This document shows positions 29,906-38,130 of a stretch of DNA of 64,000 nucleotides, piece after piece. The notes beneath the pieces are model-generated. The model did not search any database. It saw only the letters and a list, made by a program, of their open reading frames with translations, and was not told where the DNA came from. Source of the DNA: Burkholderia sp. lig30 (GTDB lineage: Bacteria; Pseudomonadota; Gammaproteobacteria; Burkholderiales; Burkholderiaceae); assembly GCF_000687455.2 (NCBI RefSeq), contig NZ_JGVW01000053.1:62001-126000 (forward strand), written 5' to 3'. Positions within the stretch are counted from its first letter, which is position 1; every line of letters begins with the position of its first letter. A program made the translations under genes and the position numbers.

Positions 29906-31428
29906 AAGTGCGCGCCCAGATTGCGATGGTGCTCAACCTCGACAAGTGCATCGGCTGCCACACGTGCTCGGTCACGTGCAAGAACGTGTGGACGAGCCGC
30001 GAAGGCATGGAATACGCGTGGTTCAACAACGTCGAGACCAAGCCGGGCATCGGCTACCCGAAGGACTGGGAGAACCAGGACCGCTGGCACGGCGGCTGGA
30101 CCCGCAAGGCCGACGGGAAGATCGAGCCGCGCGTCGGCAACAAGTGGCGGCTGCTCGCGAAGATCTTCGCGAATCCGCACCTGCCCGAGATCGACGACTA
30201 TTACGAGCCGTTCACGTTCGACTATGCGCATCTGCAGAATGCCGGCGACGCGAAGGCAATGCCCGTGGCGCGGCCGCGCTCGCTGATCACCGGCGAGCGG
30301 CTCGAAAAGATCGAGTGGGGGCCGAACTGGGAAGAGATTCTCGGCGGCGAGTTCGAGAAGCGCTCGAAGGACTACAACTTCGAGAACGTGCAGAAGGACA
30401 TCTACGGACAGTTCGAGAACACGTTCATGATGTACCTGCCGCGCCTGTGCGAGCACTGCCTGAATCCGGCCTGCGTCGCGTCGTGTCCGTCGGGCTCGAT
30501 CTACAAGCGCGAAGAGGACGGCATCGTGCTGATCGACCAGGACAAATGCCGCGGCTGGCGCATGTGCGTGTCCGGCTGCCCGTACAAGAAGATCTACTAC
30601 AACTGGCAGAGCGGCAAGGCCGAGAAGTGCATCTTCTGCTATCCGCGCATCGAGGCCGGTCAGCCGACCGTGTGTTCCGAAACCTGCGTCGGGCGCATCC
30701 GTTATCTCGGCGTGCTGCTCTACGACGCGGACCGCATCAACGAAGCCGCGAGCGTCGAGCGCGAGGCCGACCTGTACGAAGCGCAGCTGTCGGTGTTCCT
30801 CGACCCGAACGATCCTGCCGTCATCGCGCAGGCCGAACGCGACGGCGTGCCGGCGGCGTGGATCGACAGCGCGCGGCGCTCGCCGGCCTACAAGATGGCG
30901 ATCGACTGGAAGATCGCCTTTCCGCTGCACCCCGAATACCGCACGCTGCCGATGGTCTGGTACGTGCCGCCGCTGTCGCCGATCAATGCGGCGGCCAACA
31001 GCGGCGAGCTCGGCATGAACGGCTACCTGCCCGACGTCGAATCGCTGCGCATTCCGCTGCGCTATCTCGCGAACCTGCTGACGGCCGGCGACGAGGCACC
31101 GGTGAAGCTCGCGCTGGAGCGCCTGCTCGCGATGCGCGCGTTCATGCGCGCACGCCACGTCGACGGCATCGAGGCGCCCGCAGTACTCGCGCAGGCGGGC
31201 CTGAGCGTCGCGCAGGTCGAGGAGATGTACCGCTATCTCGCGATCGCCAACTACGAGGACCGCTTCGTGATTCCCACCACGCATCGCGAATACGCGGAGG
31301 ACGCGTTCAACCTGCGTTCGTCGTGCGGTTTCTCGTTCGGCAACGGCTGCTCGGACGGGCGCTCCGAAACGAGCCTGTTCAGCACCCGGGCGGGAAACCG
31401 CACGATTCCGATTCGCCAGGAGCCCTGA
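29902..31428 (+). CDS. narH: Respiratory nitrate reductase, beta subunit
   Basis: A 508-residue iron-sulfur protein with the Cys groups of NarH: CIGCHTCSVTC near the N-terminus, CEHCLNPACVASC, CRGWRMCVSGC (the Trp-containing group that binds the 3Fe-4S cluster) and CIFCYPR. It carries electrons from NarI haem to NarG. The ATG overlaps the narG stop (ATGA), and an AAGGAGAAGC site lies upstream. Confidence 0.97.
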   Translation: MKVRAQIAMVLNLDKCIGCHTCSVTCKNVWTSREGMEYAWFNNVETKPGIGYPKDWENQDRWHGGWTRKADGKIEPRVGNKWRLLAKIFANPHLPEIDDYYEPFTFDYAHLQNAGDAKAMPVARPRSLITGERLEKIEWGPNWEEILGGEFEKRSKDYNFENVQKDIYGQFENTFMMYLPRLCEHCLNPACVASCPSGSIYKREEDGIVLIDQDKCRGWRMCVSGCPYKKIYYNWQSGKAEKCIFCYPRIEAGQPTVCSETCVGRIRYLGVLLYDADRINEAASVEREADLYEAQLSVFLDPNDPAVIAQAERDGVPAAWIDSARRSPAYKMAIDWKIAFPLHPEYRTLPMVWYVPPLSPINAAANSGELGMNGYLPDVESLRIPLRYLANLLTAGDEAPVKLALERLLAMRAFMRARHVDGIEAPAVLAQAGLSVAQVEEMYRYLAIANYEDRFVIPTTHREYAEDAFNLRSSCGFSFGNGCSDGRSETSLFSTRAGNRTIPIRQEP

Positions 31429-31429
31429 C

Positions 31430-32143
31430 ATGATCGCCATCGCCACGCCCCAGCCGCCCGGCATCGTGTTTTCCGTGCTGGCCGCGCTGCTCGAGTATCC
31501 GGACGACGCGCTCGTCGCGGCATTGCCGGAAGCGCGCGCGCTGTTGCTCGACGAGCGCGCGTTGCCGCGCGACGCGCGCGCCGGTCTCGCGCGCTTTTTC
31601 GACTACTGCGGCGAGCGCGACCTGTTCACGCTGCAGGAGAACTACGTCGCGCTGTTCGATCGCGGACGCGCCACGTCGCTCCATCTGTTCGAGCACGTCC
31701 ACGGCGAATCGCGCGACCGCGGACAGGCGATGGTCGATCTGCTGCAGACCTACGAGCGGCACGGCCTGTATCTGGATGCGAACGAGCTGCCCGACTATCT
31801 GCCGGTGTTTCTCGAATACCTGTCGCGCCTGCCGACAAAGGAAGCACGCGCGCTGCTCGCCGAGACCGGCGAGATCCTGCAGTCGATCGCCACGGCGCTC
31901 GGCAAGCGCGCGAGCCCCTACGCGTTCGTGGCCGGCGCGCTGCTTGCGCTCGCGGGACGCGACGGCGCTGCGCTCCCGCCCGGCATCGACACGGCCGGCG
32001 ACGACGCGCATACGCCGCCCTCGGCTGCCGACTATCGCGCGCTGGACGCCGCGTATGCGGACGAGCCGGTGCGCTTCGTCGGCGCGGCGGCGCCGGCCGT
32101 GGAGCCGGTGCGCTTTCACGACCGCCGGCCCGCGCGCCGATGA
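31430..32143 (+). CDS. narJ: Nitrate reductase assembly chaperone, delta subunit
   Basis: A 237-residue NarJ/DmsD-type chaperone, with VLAALLEYPDD at the start and the family blocks LFDRGRATSLHLFEHVHGES and YLPVFLEYLS. It guides molybdenum cofactor insertion into NarG before membrane attachment and is not part of the final enzyme. It begins 1 bp after the narH stop. Confidence 0.93.
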   Translation: MIAIATPQPPGIVFSVLAALLEYPDDALVAALPEARALLLDERALPRDARAGLARFFDYCGERDLFTLQENYVALFDRGRATSLHLFEHVHGESRDRGQAMVDLLQTYERHGLYLDANELPDYLPVFLEYLSRLPTKEARALLAETGEILQSIATALGKRASPYAFVAGALLALAGRDGAALPPGIDTAGDDAHTPPSAADYRALDAAYADEPVRFVGAAAPAVEPVRFHDRRPARR

Positions 32144-32201
32144 CGACACGACGGCCTTGTCCGCGCGGCGAGCGCGGCAACCCTGCTTCAGGAGAATCGC
32201 G

Positions 32202-32885
32202 ATGAGCGGCTACTTCCATCAGTTCCTGTTCGGCATCTACCCCTACCTCTGCCTGGCCGTGCTGCTGCTGGGCAGCTTGGTGCGCTTCGACCGCGAGCAG
32301 TACACGTGGAAGAGCGACTCGTCGCAACTGCTGCGGCACGGCGCGCTGCGCGTCGGCAGCAACCTGTTCCACTGGGGCGTGCTGGTCGTCGTGCTCGGTC
32401 ATTTCGGCGGCTTTCTCGCGCCGCACTGGCTCGTTTCGCCGTTCCTGTCGGCGTCGGGACACCAGCTCGTCGCGATGGTGGGAGGCGGCGCGGCGGGCGC
32501 GGCGGCGATCGCCGGCCTGACGATCCTGATCCACCGTCGGCTGTTCGACGCCCGCATTCGCCGCAACAGCCGCGTGTCCGACATCGCGATCGTGCTGATG
32601 CTGTGGGCGCAGCTCGCGCTCGGCCTCGGCACCGTGTGGCTGTCGCTGCATCACATGGACGGCGTGCTGTTCGAATGCCTCACCGATTACGTGAAAGGCA
32701 TCGTGACGTTCCGGCCCGGCGTCGCCGCCTTGCTGGACGGCGTGCCGCTCACGTACCGGATGCATATCGCGCTCGGCTTCACGATCTTTCTCGTGTCGCC
32801 GTTCACGCGGATGGTGCACATCTGGAGCGGCATCGCGTCGGTCGCGTACCTGATCCGCCCGTACCAGCTCGTCCGCAAGCGTTGA
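32202..32885 (+). CDS. narI: Respiratory nitrate reductase, gamma subunit (cytochrome b)
   Basis: A 227-residue membrane cytochrome b with five hydrophobic segments, matching E. coli NarI (225). Haem-ligand histidines lie in LFHWGVLVVVLGHFGG and in the later YRMHIALGF and RMVHIWSG segments. It oxidises quinol at the periplasmic face. GGAGA precedes the ATG at 32202. Confidence 0.95.
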   Translation: MSGYFHQFLFGIYPYLCLAVLLLGSLVRFDREQYTWKSDSSQLLRHGALRVGSNLFHWGVLVVVLGHFGGFLAPHWLVSPFLSASGHQLVAMVGGGAAGAAAIAGLTILIHRRLFDARIRRNSRVSDIAIVLMLWAQLALGLGTVWLSLHHMDGVLFECLTDYVKGIVTFRPGVAALLDGVPLTYRMHIALGFTIFLVSPFTRMVHIWSGIASVAYLIRPYQLVRKR

Positions 32886-32895
32886 GGTAGCCGCC

Positions 32896-33696
32896 ATGGA
32901 TATCGCTCACGACACCGCGCGGCCCGATGCCGCGCACACCGATACGCCACGCGTGAACGGCGTGGCGATCGACGCCGCGTCGATCGACGCGGAACGCGCG
33001 CATCATGAAGACGAAGCGGACCCGCGCGCGGCGGCCTGCCGCGCGCTCGCGATCCGCGAGTTGCTGCGGCAGCGCGCCGTCGCGCTGGCCCTGCTCGACG
33101 CGCAGGCGCCGCTCGACGATGCCGCGCTCGACGCGCTGCTCGAATGTGAACTGCAGGTGCCGAAGGCGACGCGCGCCGACTGCGAACACTACTACCGCCT
33201 TCATCCCGCGCGGTTTCGACGCAACGACATCATTCACGCGAGTCACATCCTGTTTGCGGTGACGCGCCGCGCGCCGCTCGCGCTGGTGCGGCGCAAGGCC
33301 GAGGAAACACTCGATCGATTGCGCGTGGAGCCGCAGGCGTTCGACGCGCTCGCGCGCGACGTGTCGAATTGCCCGTCGGCGGCGGTGGGCGGCAGCCTCG
33401 GCCAGTTGCTGCGCGGCGACAGCGTGCCGGAATTCGAGCGCGCGCTGTTCGATTCGGCCGACCTCGGCATCCTGCCGCGCCTCGTCAACACCCGCTTCGG
33501 CTTTCATGTCGTGCGCATCGATCGCCGCATCGACGGCGACGCGCAGCCTTTCGAAGCGGTCGAAGCCGACATCGCCGCGTTTCTCGAGCTGCGCGTGCGC
33601 CACAAGGCGATGCAGCAGTATGTCGCGGTGCTCGCCGGCCAGGCGCGGATCGAAGGCGTCGAGCTCGGCGACGCGAACGGCCCCCTCATTCATTGA
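32896..33696 (+). CDS. PpiC-type peptidyl-prolyl isomerase linked to nar operon
   Basis: A 266-residue parvulin-family protein. The rotamase core starts at RRNDIIHASHILFAV and has the typical NCPSAAVGGSLGQLLRG and NTRFGFHVVRID segments. No signal peptide is visible, so it is probably cytoplasmic. Such PpiC proteins often follow narGHJI and may help fold the nitrate reductase, though the role is not established. Its stop codon lies where a TnpB-type element begins, so the last residues could be altered by that insertion. Confidence 0.82.
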   Translation: MDIAHDTARPDAAHTDTPRVNGVAIDAASIDAERAHHEDEADPRAAACRALAIRELLRQRAVALALLDAQAPLDDAALDALLECELQVPKATRADCEHYYRLHPARFRRNDIIHASHILFAVTRRAPLALVRRKAEETLDRLRVEPQAFDALARDVSNCPSAAVGGSLGQLLRGDSVPEFERALFDSADLGILPRLVNTRFGFHVVRIDRRIDGDAQPFEAVEADIAAFLELRVRHKAMQQYVAVLAGQARIEGVELGDANGPLIH

Positions 33697-33702
33697 CGTC
33701 CT

Positions 33703-33722
33703 CCGCCGCCTAAAGGCGGCGG
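33703..33722 (-). repeat. Right-end hairpin of the TnpB element
   Basis: A perfect 9-bp stem with a 2-base loop overlaps the tnpB stop. In IS605-type elements this region encodes the 3' scaffold of the omega RNA, with the guide coming from DNA just outside the end, here the 3' end of ppiC. Confidence 0.65.
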
Positions 33723-34762
33723 ATTCCCACACCTGGCGATGCACGTCCGCATCGGAGAATGTTCAGCGCAGCATTGGTATCACGATCATGTACGACACCG
33801 CAGTCACTGCAGGTCCATTCCCTTATTCGCAGTCCCGCGATACCTTTCGGCCGCGTCGTGCTGTCTTTCGAACCGCACGCCGAACAGGACTGGGTCGAAC
33901 CGCTTTCGTCCACTTCCTCGAACGTGACTCCGTGCGCCATCGCCTTGTAACGGAGCTTGTCCCGGAAGGACGACCAGGATGCGTCGTAGACGCTCTTCGC
34001 CATCCTGGTTCTGGCGAGTTTCGCGGCCGACACGTTGCCGACCGCGATGTAATCGAATCGCCGCACCAGATCGAGCGCGAGCTTGTGCTGGAAATCCGCA
34101 CGGGCATTCGCCACCCGGGCATGCAGCTTCGCAATATGCCGCTTGTGCTTGCGCGCCCGCTGTGCCTTCGCCAGCTTGTCGGCTGCGCGCCGGCCGTACC
34201 GATCATTGGGCAGTTTCTCGCCCGTCGAAAGTGTGGCGAACTCTTTCAGGCCGAGATCGATGCCGACACCGGAACGGATCGGGCGCGCTGGAACATCGGG
34301 CATCTCGATCACGATATTGAGGAACCAGTGGCCGCGCGCGTCCTGCGCGAAGTTGGTGCCGTCCTTGATCTTGCCTTCGGGAAGCGGCCGGCTGCTGAAC
34401 ACCCGGAAAGTGTTGCCGGCAAAGCGAAACGCGTTGCCCTCGCGCTTCAGGTCGCGGCCCTTCAGCGGCACCCAGCCCAGCGATTTCCTGCCGCGATAGC
34501 GCAGGTAAGGGCGGCGGTGCTGGCTGCGCGACTTCGCGTATTGCTCGCACGTTGCGTTGACCGTGCCGGAATGGATGCCGAGCTCCTTGCTGCTGCCGGT
34601 CGTCAGCACGTTCAGATCGAATCCGCTCGGCCACTTCTTGCCCCACTTGAGCGCGTGCTTCTGCGTGTCGTTGCAGAAGTTCCACACGTAGTTCACCGCG
34701 CGACTCTGCTTGTTCAGCAAGCCGTTGAGCGACTTCACCCGGTAGCGGTAGACAAGGATCAT
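33710..34762 (-). CDS. tnpB: TnpB-family RNA-guided nuclease (IS200/IS605 OrfB)
   Basis: A 350-residue TnpB. The N-terminal YRYRVKSLNGLLNKQSRAVN region, RuvC-I GVGIDLGLKEFATLS (catalytic Asp), a four-Cys zinc finger (CSACG and CSDCG) and RuvC-III HDRDTNAALNIL (catalytic Asp) are all present. At RuvC-II, where other TnpBs have a catalytic Glu, the sequence is YIAVGNVSAAKLA; Glu residues appear instead in FEEVDESGSTQSC before the zinc finger. AGGAT precedes the ATG. The gene is intact, so it may be an active guided nuclease that protects the element's site. Confidence 0.88.
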   Translation of the reverse strand: MILVYRYRVKSLNGLLNKQSRAVNYVWNFCNDTQKHALKWGKKWPSGFDLNVLTTGSSKELGIHSGTVNATCEQYAKSRSQHRRPYLRYRGRKSLGWVPLKGRDLKREGNAFRFAGNTFRVFSSRPLPEGKIKDGTNFAQDARGHWFLNIVIEMPDVPARPIRSGVGIDLGLKEFATLSTGEKLPNDRYGRRAADKLAKAQRARKHKRHIAKLHARVANARADFQHKLALDLVRRFDYIAVGNVSAAKLARTRMAKSVYDASWSSFRDKLRYKAMAHGVTFEEVDESGSTQSCSACGSKDSTTRPKGIAGLRIREWTCSDCGVVHDRDTNAALNILRCGRASPGVGIRRL

Positions 34763-34815
34763 ACCGGTGATCCTAACCCGTGGAGAAAGCTGTCTGTCAA
34801 CAGCACTCCTTTCCT

Positions 34816-34835
34816 CCCCGCCATGAATGGCGGGG
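34816..34835 (-). repeat. Left-end hairpin of the TnpB element
   Basis: A perfect 9-bp stem around GA lies 54-73 bp upstream of the tnpB start and 17 bp before the narK start. It marks the element's upstream end and may form in the narK leader transcript. Confidence 0.65.
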
Positions 34836-34851
34836 TTTCTCGGAGAAACTG

Positions 34852-36120
34852 ATGAAATTACGCGAGAATCCCGTGCCCGTTTCGGGGGAAGTCGCCGTGT
34901 CGCACCGCGCGTGGTCCGTCCTGCTGGCGAGCACCCTCGCCTTCATGGTCTGTTTCGTCGTGTGGATGATGTTCGGCGTCCTTGGTGTCCAGTTGCGCGA
35001 GGACCTGCACCTGAACAGCACCGAATTCGGCATGCTGACGTCGACGCCGGTGCTGACGGGCGCGCTGATGCGGCTGCCGCTCGGCGCGTGGACCGACCGC
35101 TTCGGCGGCCGGATCGTGATGACGGTGCTGCTCGTCGTGTGCGCGATACCGGTCTATGCGGTCAGCTACGCGACCGCGCTCTGGCAATTCCTGGTGATCG
35201 GGCTCTTTCTCGGCTGCGTCGGCGCATCGTTCGCGGTCGGCACGCCCTATGTCGCGCGCTTTTTCCCGCCGGCCCGGCGCGGTTTCGCGATGGGCTTCTT
35301 CGGCGCGGGCACCGTCGGCGCGGCAGTCAACCTGTTCGTCACGCCGGTGCTCCAGGCCGCGTATGGCTGGCGCTTCGTGCCGCGCGCGTACGCGCTTGCG
35401 CTGCTCGTGACCGCGGCGATCTTCTGGCTGATGTCGGCACGCGACCCGGGCGCGGGCAAGGCACGCGGCTCGTGGCTCGAATCGCTCCGGGTGCTGCGCG
35501 ACCCGCGCGTGTGGAAGCTGTGCCAGTACTATTCGATCACGTTTGGCGGCTTCACCGCGCTTTCGCTGTGGATTCCACAGTATCTGAAGGCCGAGTACGG
35601 CATGTCGCTGGTGGCGGCCTCCGCGTTCGCGGCGGGCTTCTCGTTGCCGGGTTCCGTGCTCCGCGCGGTCGGCGGCGCGCTCGCGGACCGGTTCGGCGCG
35701 CACAGCATCACGTGGTGGGGACTGTGGGTCGCGTGGATCTGCCTCTTTCTCCTCTCCTATCCGCCGACCGATTTCGTCATCCACACGCTCGACGGAACCG
35801 TCGCGCTGCATCTTCGCACGCCGATTGCCGCCTTCGTCGCGCTGACCTTCGTGCTGGGCGCCGTGTTCGCGTTCGGCATGGCGTCGACGTTCAAGTACGT
35901 GGCGGACGACTTTCCGGACAACATGGGCGTCGTGAGCGGCATCGTCGGGCTGGCCGGCGGCCTGGGCGGCTTCCTGCTGCCGATCATCTTCGGTACGCTG
36001 GTCGATCTGCTCAGGGTTCGCTCGACGTGCTTCATGTTCCTTTACGGGGTCGTCTGGGTGTCGCTGACGCTCATCTATCTCGCCGAAGTGCGTCGCACGC
36101 CCGTGATCGGGACTCGCTGA
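34852..36120 (+). CDS. narK: Nitrate/nitrite transporter, MFS NarK family
   Basis: A 422-residue major facilitator protein with about twelve membrane segments. NarK-family nitrate signature regions appear as GASFAVGTPYVARFFPPARR and GIVGLAGGLGGFLLPI; the loop RLPLGAWTDRFGGR is the MFS motif between segments 2 and 3. It moves nitrate in and/or nitrite out during nitrate respiration. GGAG lies seven bases before the ATG at 34852. A TnpB element separates it from narGHJI, so it may no longer share their transcript. Confidence 0.92.
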   Translation: MKLRENPVPVSGEVAVSHRAWSVLLASTLAFMVCFVVWMMFGVLGVQLREDLHLNSTEFGMLTSTPVLTGALMRLPLGAWTDRFGGRIVMTVLLVVCAIPVYAVSYATALWQFLVIGLFLGCVGASFAVGTPYVARFFPPARRGFAMGFFGAGTVGAAVNLFVTPVLQAAYGWRFVPRAYALALLVTAAIFWLMSARDPGAGKARGSWLESLRVLRDPRVWKLCQYYSITFGGFTALSLWIPQYLKAEYGMSLVAASAFAAGFSLPGSVLRAVGGALADRFGAHSITWWGLWVAWICLFLLSYPPTDFVIHTLDGTVALHLRTPIAAFVALTFVLGAVFAFGMASTFKYVADDFPDNMGVVSGIVGLAGGLGGFLLPIIFGTLVDLLRVRSTCFMFLYGVVWVSLTLIYLAEVRRTPVIGTR

Positions 36121-36136
36121 ACGCGGGGGGAAGGCA

Positions 36137-36169
36137 AGGCGCGCGCCGCCCTTCCCCGGGCGCGCGCCT
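36137..36169. terminator. GC-rich hairpin between convergent narK and chemoreceptor genes
   Basis: AGGCGCGCGCC and GGCGCGCGCCT form an 11-bp perfect stem with an 11-base loop, 16 bp after the narK stop. There is no T-run. Its place between converging genes suggests a bidirectional transcription block. Confidence 0.55.
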
Positions 36170-36182
36170 CGCCGCCGCATCG

Positions 36183-37754
36183 TCAGGACGGGTCGGTGGC
36201 GAGCCGGAACACGTGCACGGCCGTCTCGAGCGCCCCGGTTTGCTGCTGCATGCTGGCCGACGCGGCCGCGGCCTCCTCGACCAGCGCCGCGTTCTGTTGC
36301 GTCATTTCATCCATGTGACCGACCGCGCGGTTGACTTCGCCGATCCCGGTGCTCTGCTCGCTGCTCGCCCGGCTGATCTCCGCCATCAGCCGGGTGACGT
36401 CCTCGACCGACGCGACGATTTCCGTCATGTTGCCCCCGACCTGGCCGATCAATTCGGCGCCCGCGTTGACCTTGCCGACCGCACTCGTGATCAGCGCCTT
36501 GATTTCCCGGGCCGCATCGGCGCTGCGCTGCGCGAGGCTCCGCACCTCTTGCGCGACCACCGCGAAACCGCGGCCTTCCGCGCCCGCCCGCGCCGCCTCG
36601 ACCGCGGCATTCAGCGCCAGGATGTTCGTCTGGAACGCGATGCCCTCGATCGTGCCGATGATGTCGGCCACCCGGTTCGACGTGCTGCGAATGTCCCCCA
36701 TGGTATCGACCGCCTGGCGCATCAGCGTCGCGCCGCGGGTGGCGGAATCGGATGTCGAGCCGGCGAACTCGTGCGCCTGGCGCGCATTGTCCGCGTTGTT
36801 GTGCACGGCCGACGTCAATTGATCCATCGCGGCCGCCGTCTGTTCGAGCGAGCCGGCCTGGGCTTCGGTGCGCGACGACAGGTCCGCGTTGCCGGCAGCG
36901 ATCTGGCGGGCCGCCGTGGCGAGGCTGTCCGTCGATCGGCGGACGTTGTTGACGAGACTGGCGAGGCCGACGTTGATGCCGTTCAGCGCGTCCAGAATCA
37001 CGCCGATTTCATCGCCGCGTCTGACCGGCAATTGCGTCGACAGGTCGCCTGCCGCGAGGCGCCGCGCGGCGACCGACGCTTCGAGCAACGCGCGGGACAC
37101 CATCCACCTCACCGACGCATGCACCCACAGCCCGATCAGGCCCGCAATCACGAGGCTCGTTACGATGTCGGCCGTGCCTGCGCCGCGGGCGCCGGGCGAC
37201 CCGATCAGACCGGCCAGCGCGCAGCGCCCCAGCAGCAGCGCCGCCGCGCCGCCGGCCGCGACGAGCCCGAGCTTCTCCGCCACCGTCAGCATCCTCGTCC
37301 GGCTGATATCGACGCCGACGGAAAACACGCCGACGACATTGCCGCGCTCATCGGTAATCGGCCGGTAATCGACGATGAATTTCTTGCCGGCCAGCACCGT
37401 GTAGCCGTAATAGCCGCGCCCGCCGCGATTGAGCGCGTAGGCGGGGTGCGAACGATCCATCACCACGCCGACCACGCGCATGCCCTTCGCATCCTTCACG
37501 TTGGTCGCGACACGCACCAGATCGTCGCCGGCAAGCACGAAAATCGATGAAATCCCGCCCGTATCCTCGCCCCACTGATCGAGCATCGCGTGATTCAGAT
37601 TGACCTGCTGCGCGCCGCTCATCAGTGTCGGCGTGCTTCGATCCGCGACCCTGACTTCGTTCGACGAATCCAGTGAAAAACCCTCCGGATAACGCGCCTG
37701 CAAGGATTTATACAGATGATGCACCCTTTGTTGCAGTGAGATAGCCTTGATCAT
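36183..37754 (-). CDS. Methyl-accepting chemotaxis protein with N-terminal Cache domain
   Basis: A 523-residue chemoreceptor. Residues about 15-150 look like a Cache sensor (GISSIFVLAGDDLVRVATNV, GKKFIVDYRPITDERGNVVG). Two hydrophobic segments follow (about 160-185 and 195-220), then a HAMP region (LAAGDLSTQLPVRRGDEIGV) and the signalling domain with the hairpin tip EGIAFQTNILALNAAVEAAR. Unusually there is no membrane segment before the Cache domain; an in-frame stop lies a few codons upstream of the ATG, so none is hidden. It has its own sigma-28-like promoter. The ligand is unknown. Confidence 0.9.
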   Translation of the reverse strand: MIKAISLQQRVHHLYKSLQARYPEGFSLDSSNEVRVADRSTPTLMSGAQQVNLNHAMLDQWGEDTGGISSIFVLAGDDLVRVATNVKDAKGMRVVGVVMDRSHPAYALNRGGRGYYGYTVLAGKKFIVDYRPITDERGNVVGVFSVGVDISRTRMLTVAEKLGLVAAGGAAALLLGRCALAGLIGSPGARGAGTADIVTSLVIAGLIGLWVHASVRWMVSRALLEASVAARRLAAGDLSTQLPVRRGDEIGVILDALNGINVGLASLVNNVRRSTDSLATAARQIAAGNADLSSRTEAQAGSLEQTAAAMDQLTSAVHNNADNARQAHEFAGSTSDSATRGATLMRQAVDTMGDIRSTSNRVADIIGTIEGIAFQTNILALNAAVEAARAGAEGRGFAVVAQEVRSLAQRSADAAREIKALITSAVGKVNAGAELIGQVGGNMTEIVASVEDVTRLMAEISRASSEQSTGIGEVNRAVGHMDEMTQQNAALVEEAAAASASMQQQTGALETAVHVFRLATDPS

Positions 37755-37829
37755 GTCGAATGTCCATTATGTAAATGCTCTCCGCGGATAATCGTCCATT
37801 ACCCGCGATGAGCCTGTCTCCTGTTTTCT

Positions 37830-37856
37830 ATAACGGAACATTCAGGCCCAAGTTTA
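37830..37856 (-). promoter_or_regulatory. Sigma-28 (FliA) promoter of the chemoreceptor gene
   Basis: On the minus strand TAAA is followed after exactly 15 bases by TCCGTTAT, against the flagellar consensus TAAA-N15-GCCGATAA. It lies about 75 bp upstream of the chemoreceptor ATG. Confidence 0.6.
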
Positions 37857-38130
37857 GAAACGCATTCACTTACGCCGGATCAGATTTCGGCTCATGGGCT
37901 TTCACCGCAGGCGGGACGGGCATCGGGAGTTTTCAAAGGCCGTGCGCGCCGATCATTCGCATTCAGGATCATCCTGATTGACAGGACATTAGGGGGAGGG
38001 GGAGGGAAAAGCAGGAATACTCAAGCTCGCGATGACAATGCACCGGCCAGTCGGGTATTTTCAAAAAATAAAGCCGGCACACACGCGTATCGCAACGGAA
38101 CGCGCGGCACCGGCCTTCGACTTCTTCGAC
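37857..38130. other. Intergenic region between fliG and the chemoreceptor
   Basis: No gene is visible. It contains a purine-rich tract (GGGGGAGGGGGAGGG) near 37992, the probable fliG terminator at 38063-38118, and nothing else I can assign. Confidence 0.5.
38063..38118 (-). terminator. Probable terminator after fliG
   Basis: On the minus strand GCCGG...CCGGC arms, extended by CGCGCG and CGCGTG, are followed by TTTATTTTTT. This is a reasonable rho-independent terminator about 15-70 bases beyond the fliG stop. Confidence 0.6.

Larger units (their letters stand above)
33693..34845 (-). mobile_element. IS200/IS605-type (IS1341-like) element carrying only tnpB
   Basis: The element holds a tnpB gene with a hairpin on each side: CCGCCGCCT/AGGCGGCGG at 33703-33722, beyond the tnpB stop, and CCCCGCCAT/ATGGCGGGG at 34816-34835, upstream of tnpB. 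Subterminal hairpins and absence of target duplication are normal for this family. No tnpA is present, so it cannot move alone. The exact ends are inferred: the right end probably runs to the GTCAA that contains the ppiC stop, and the left end stops just before the narK ribosome site. Confidence 0.7.
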
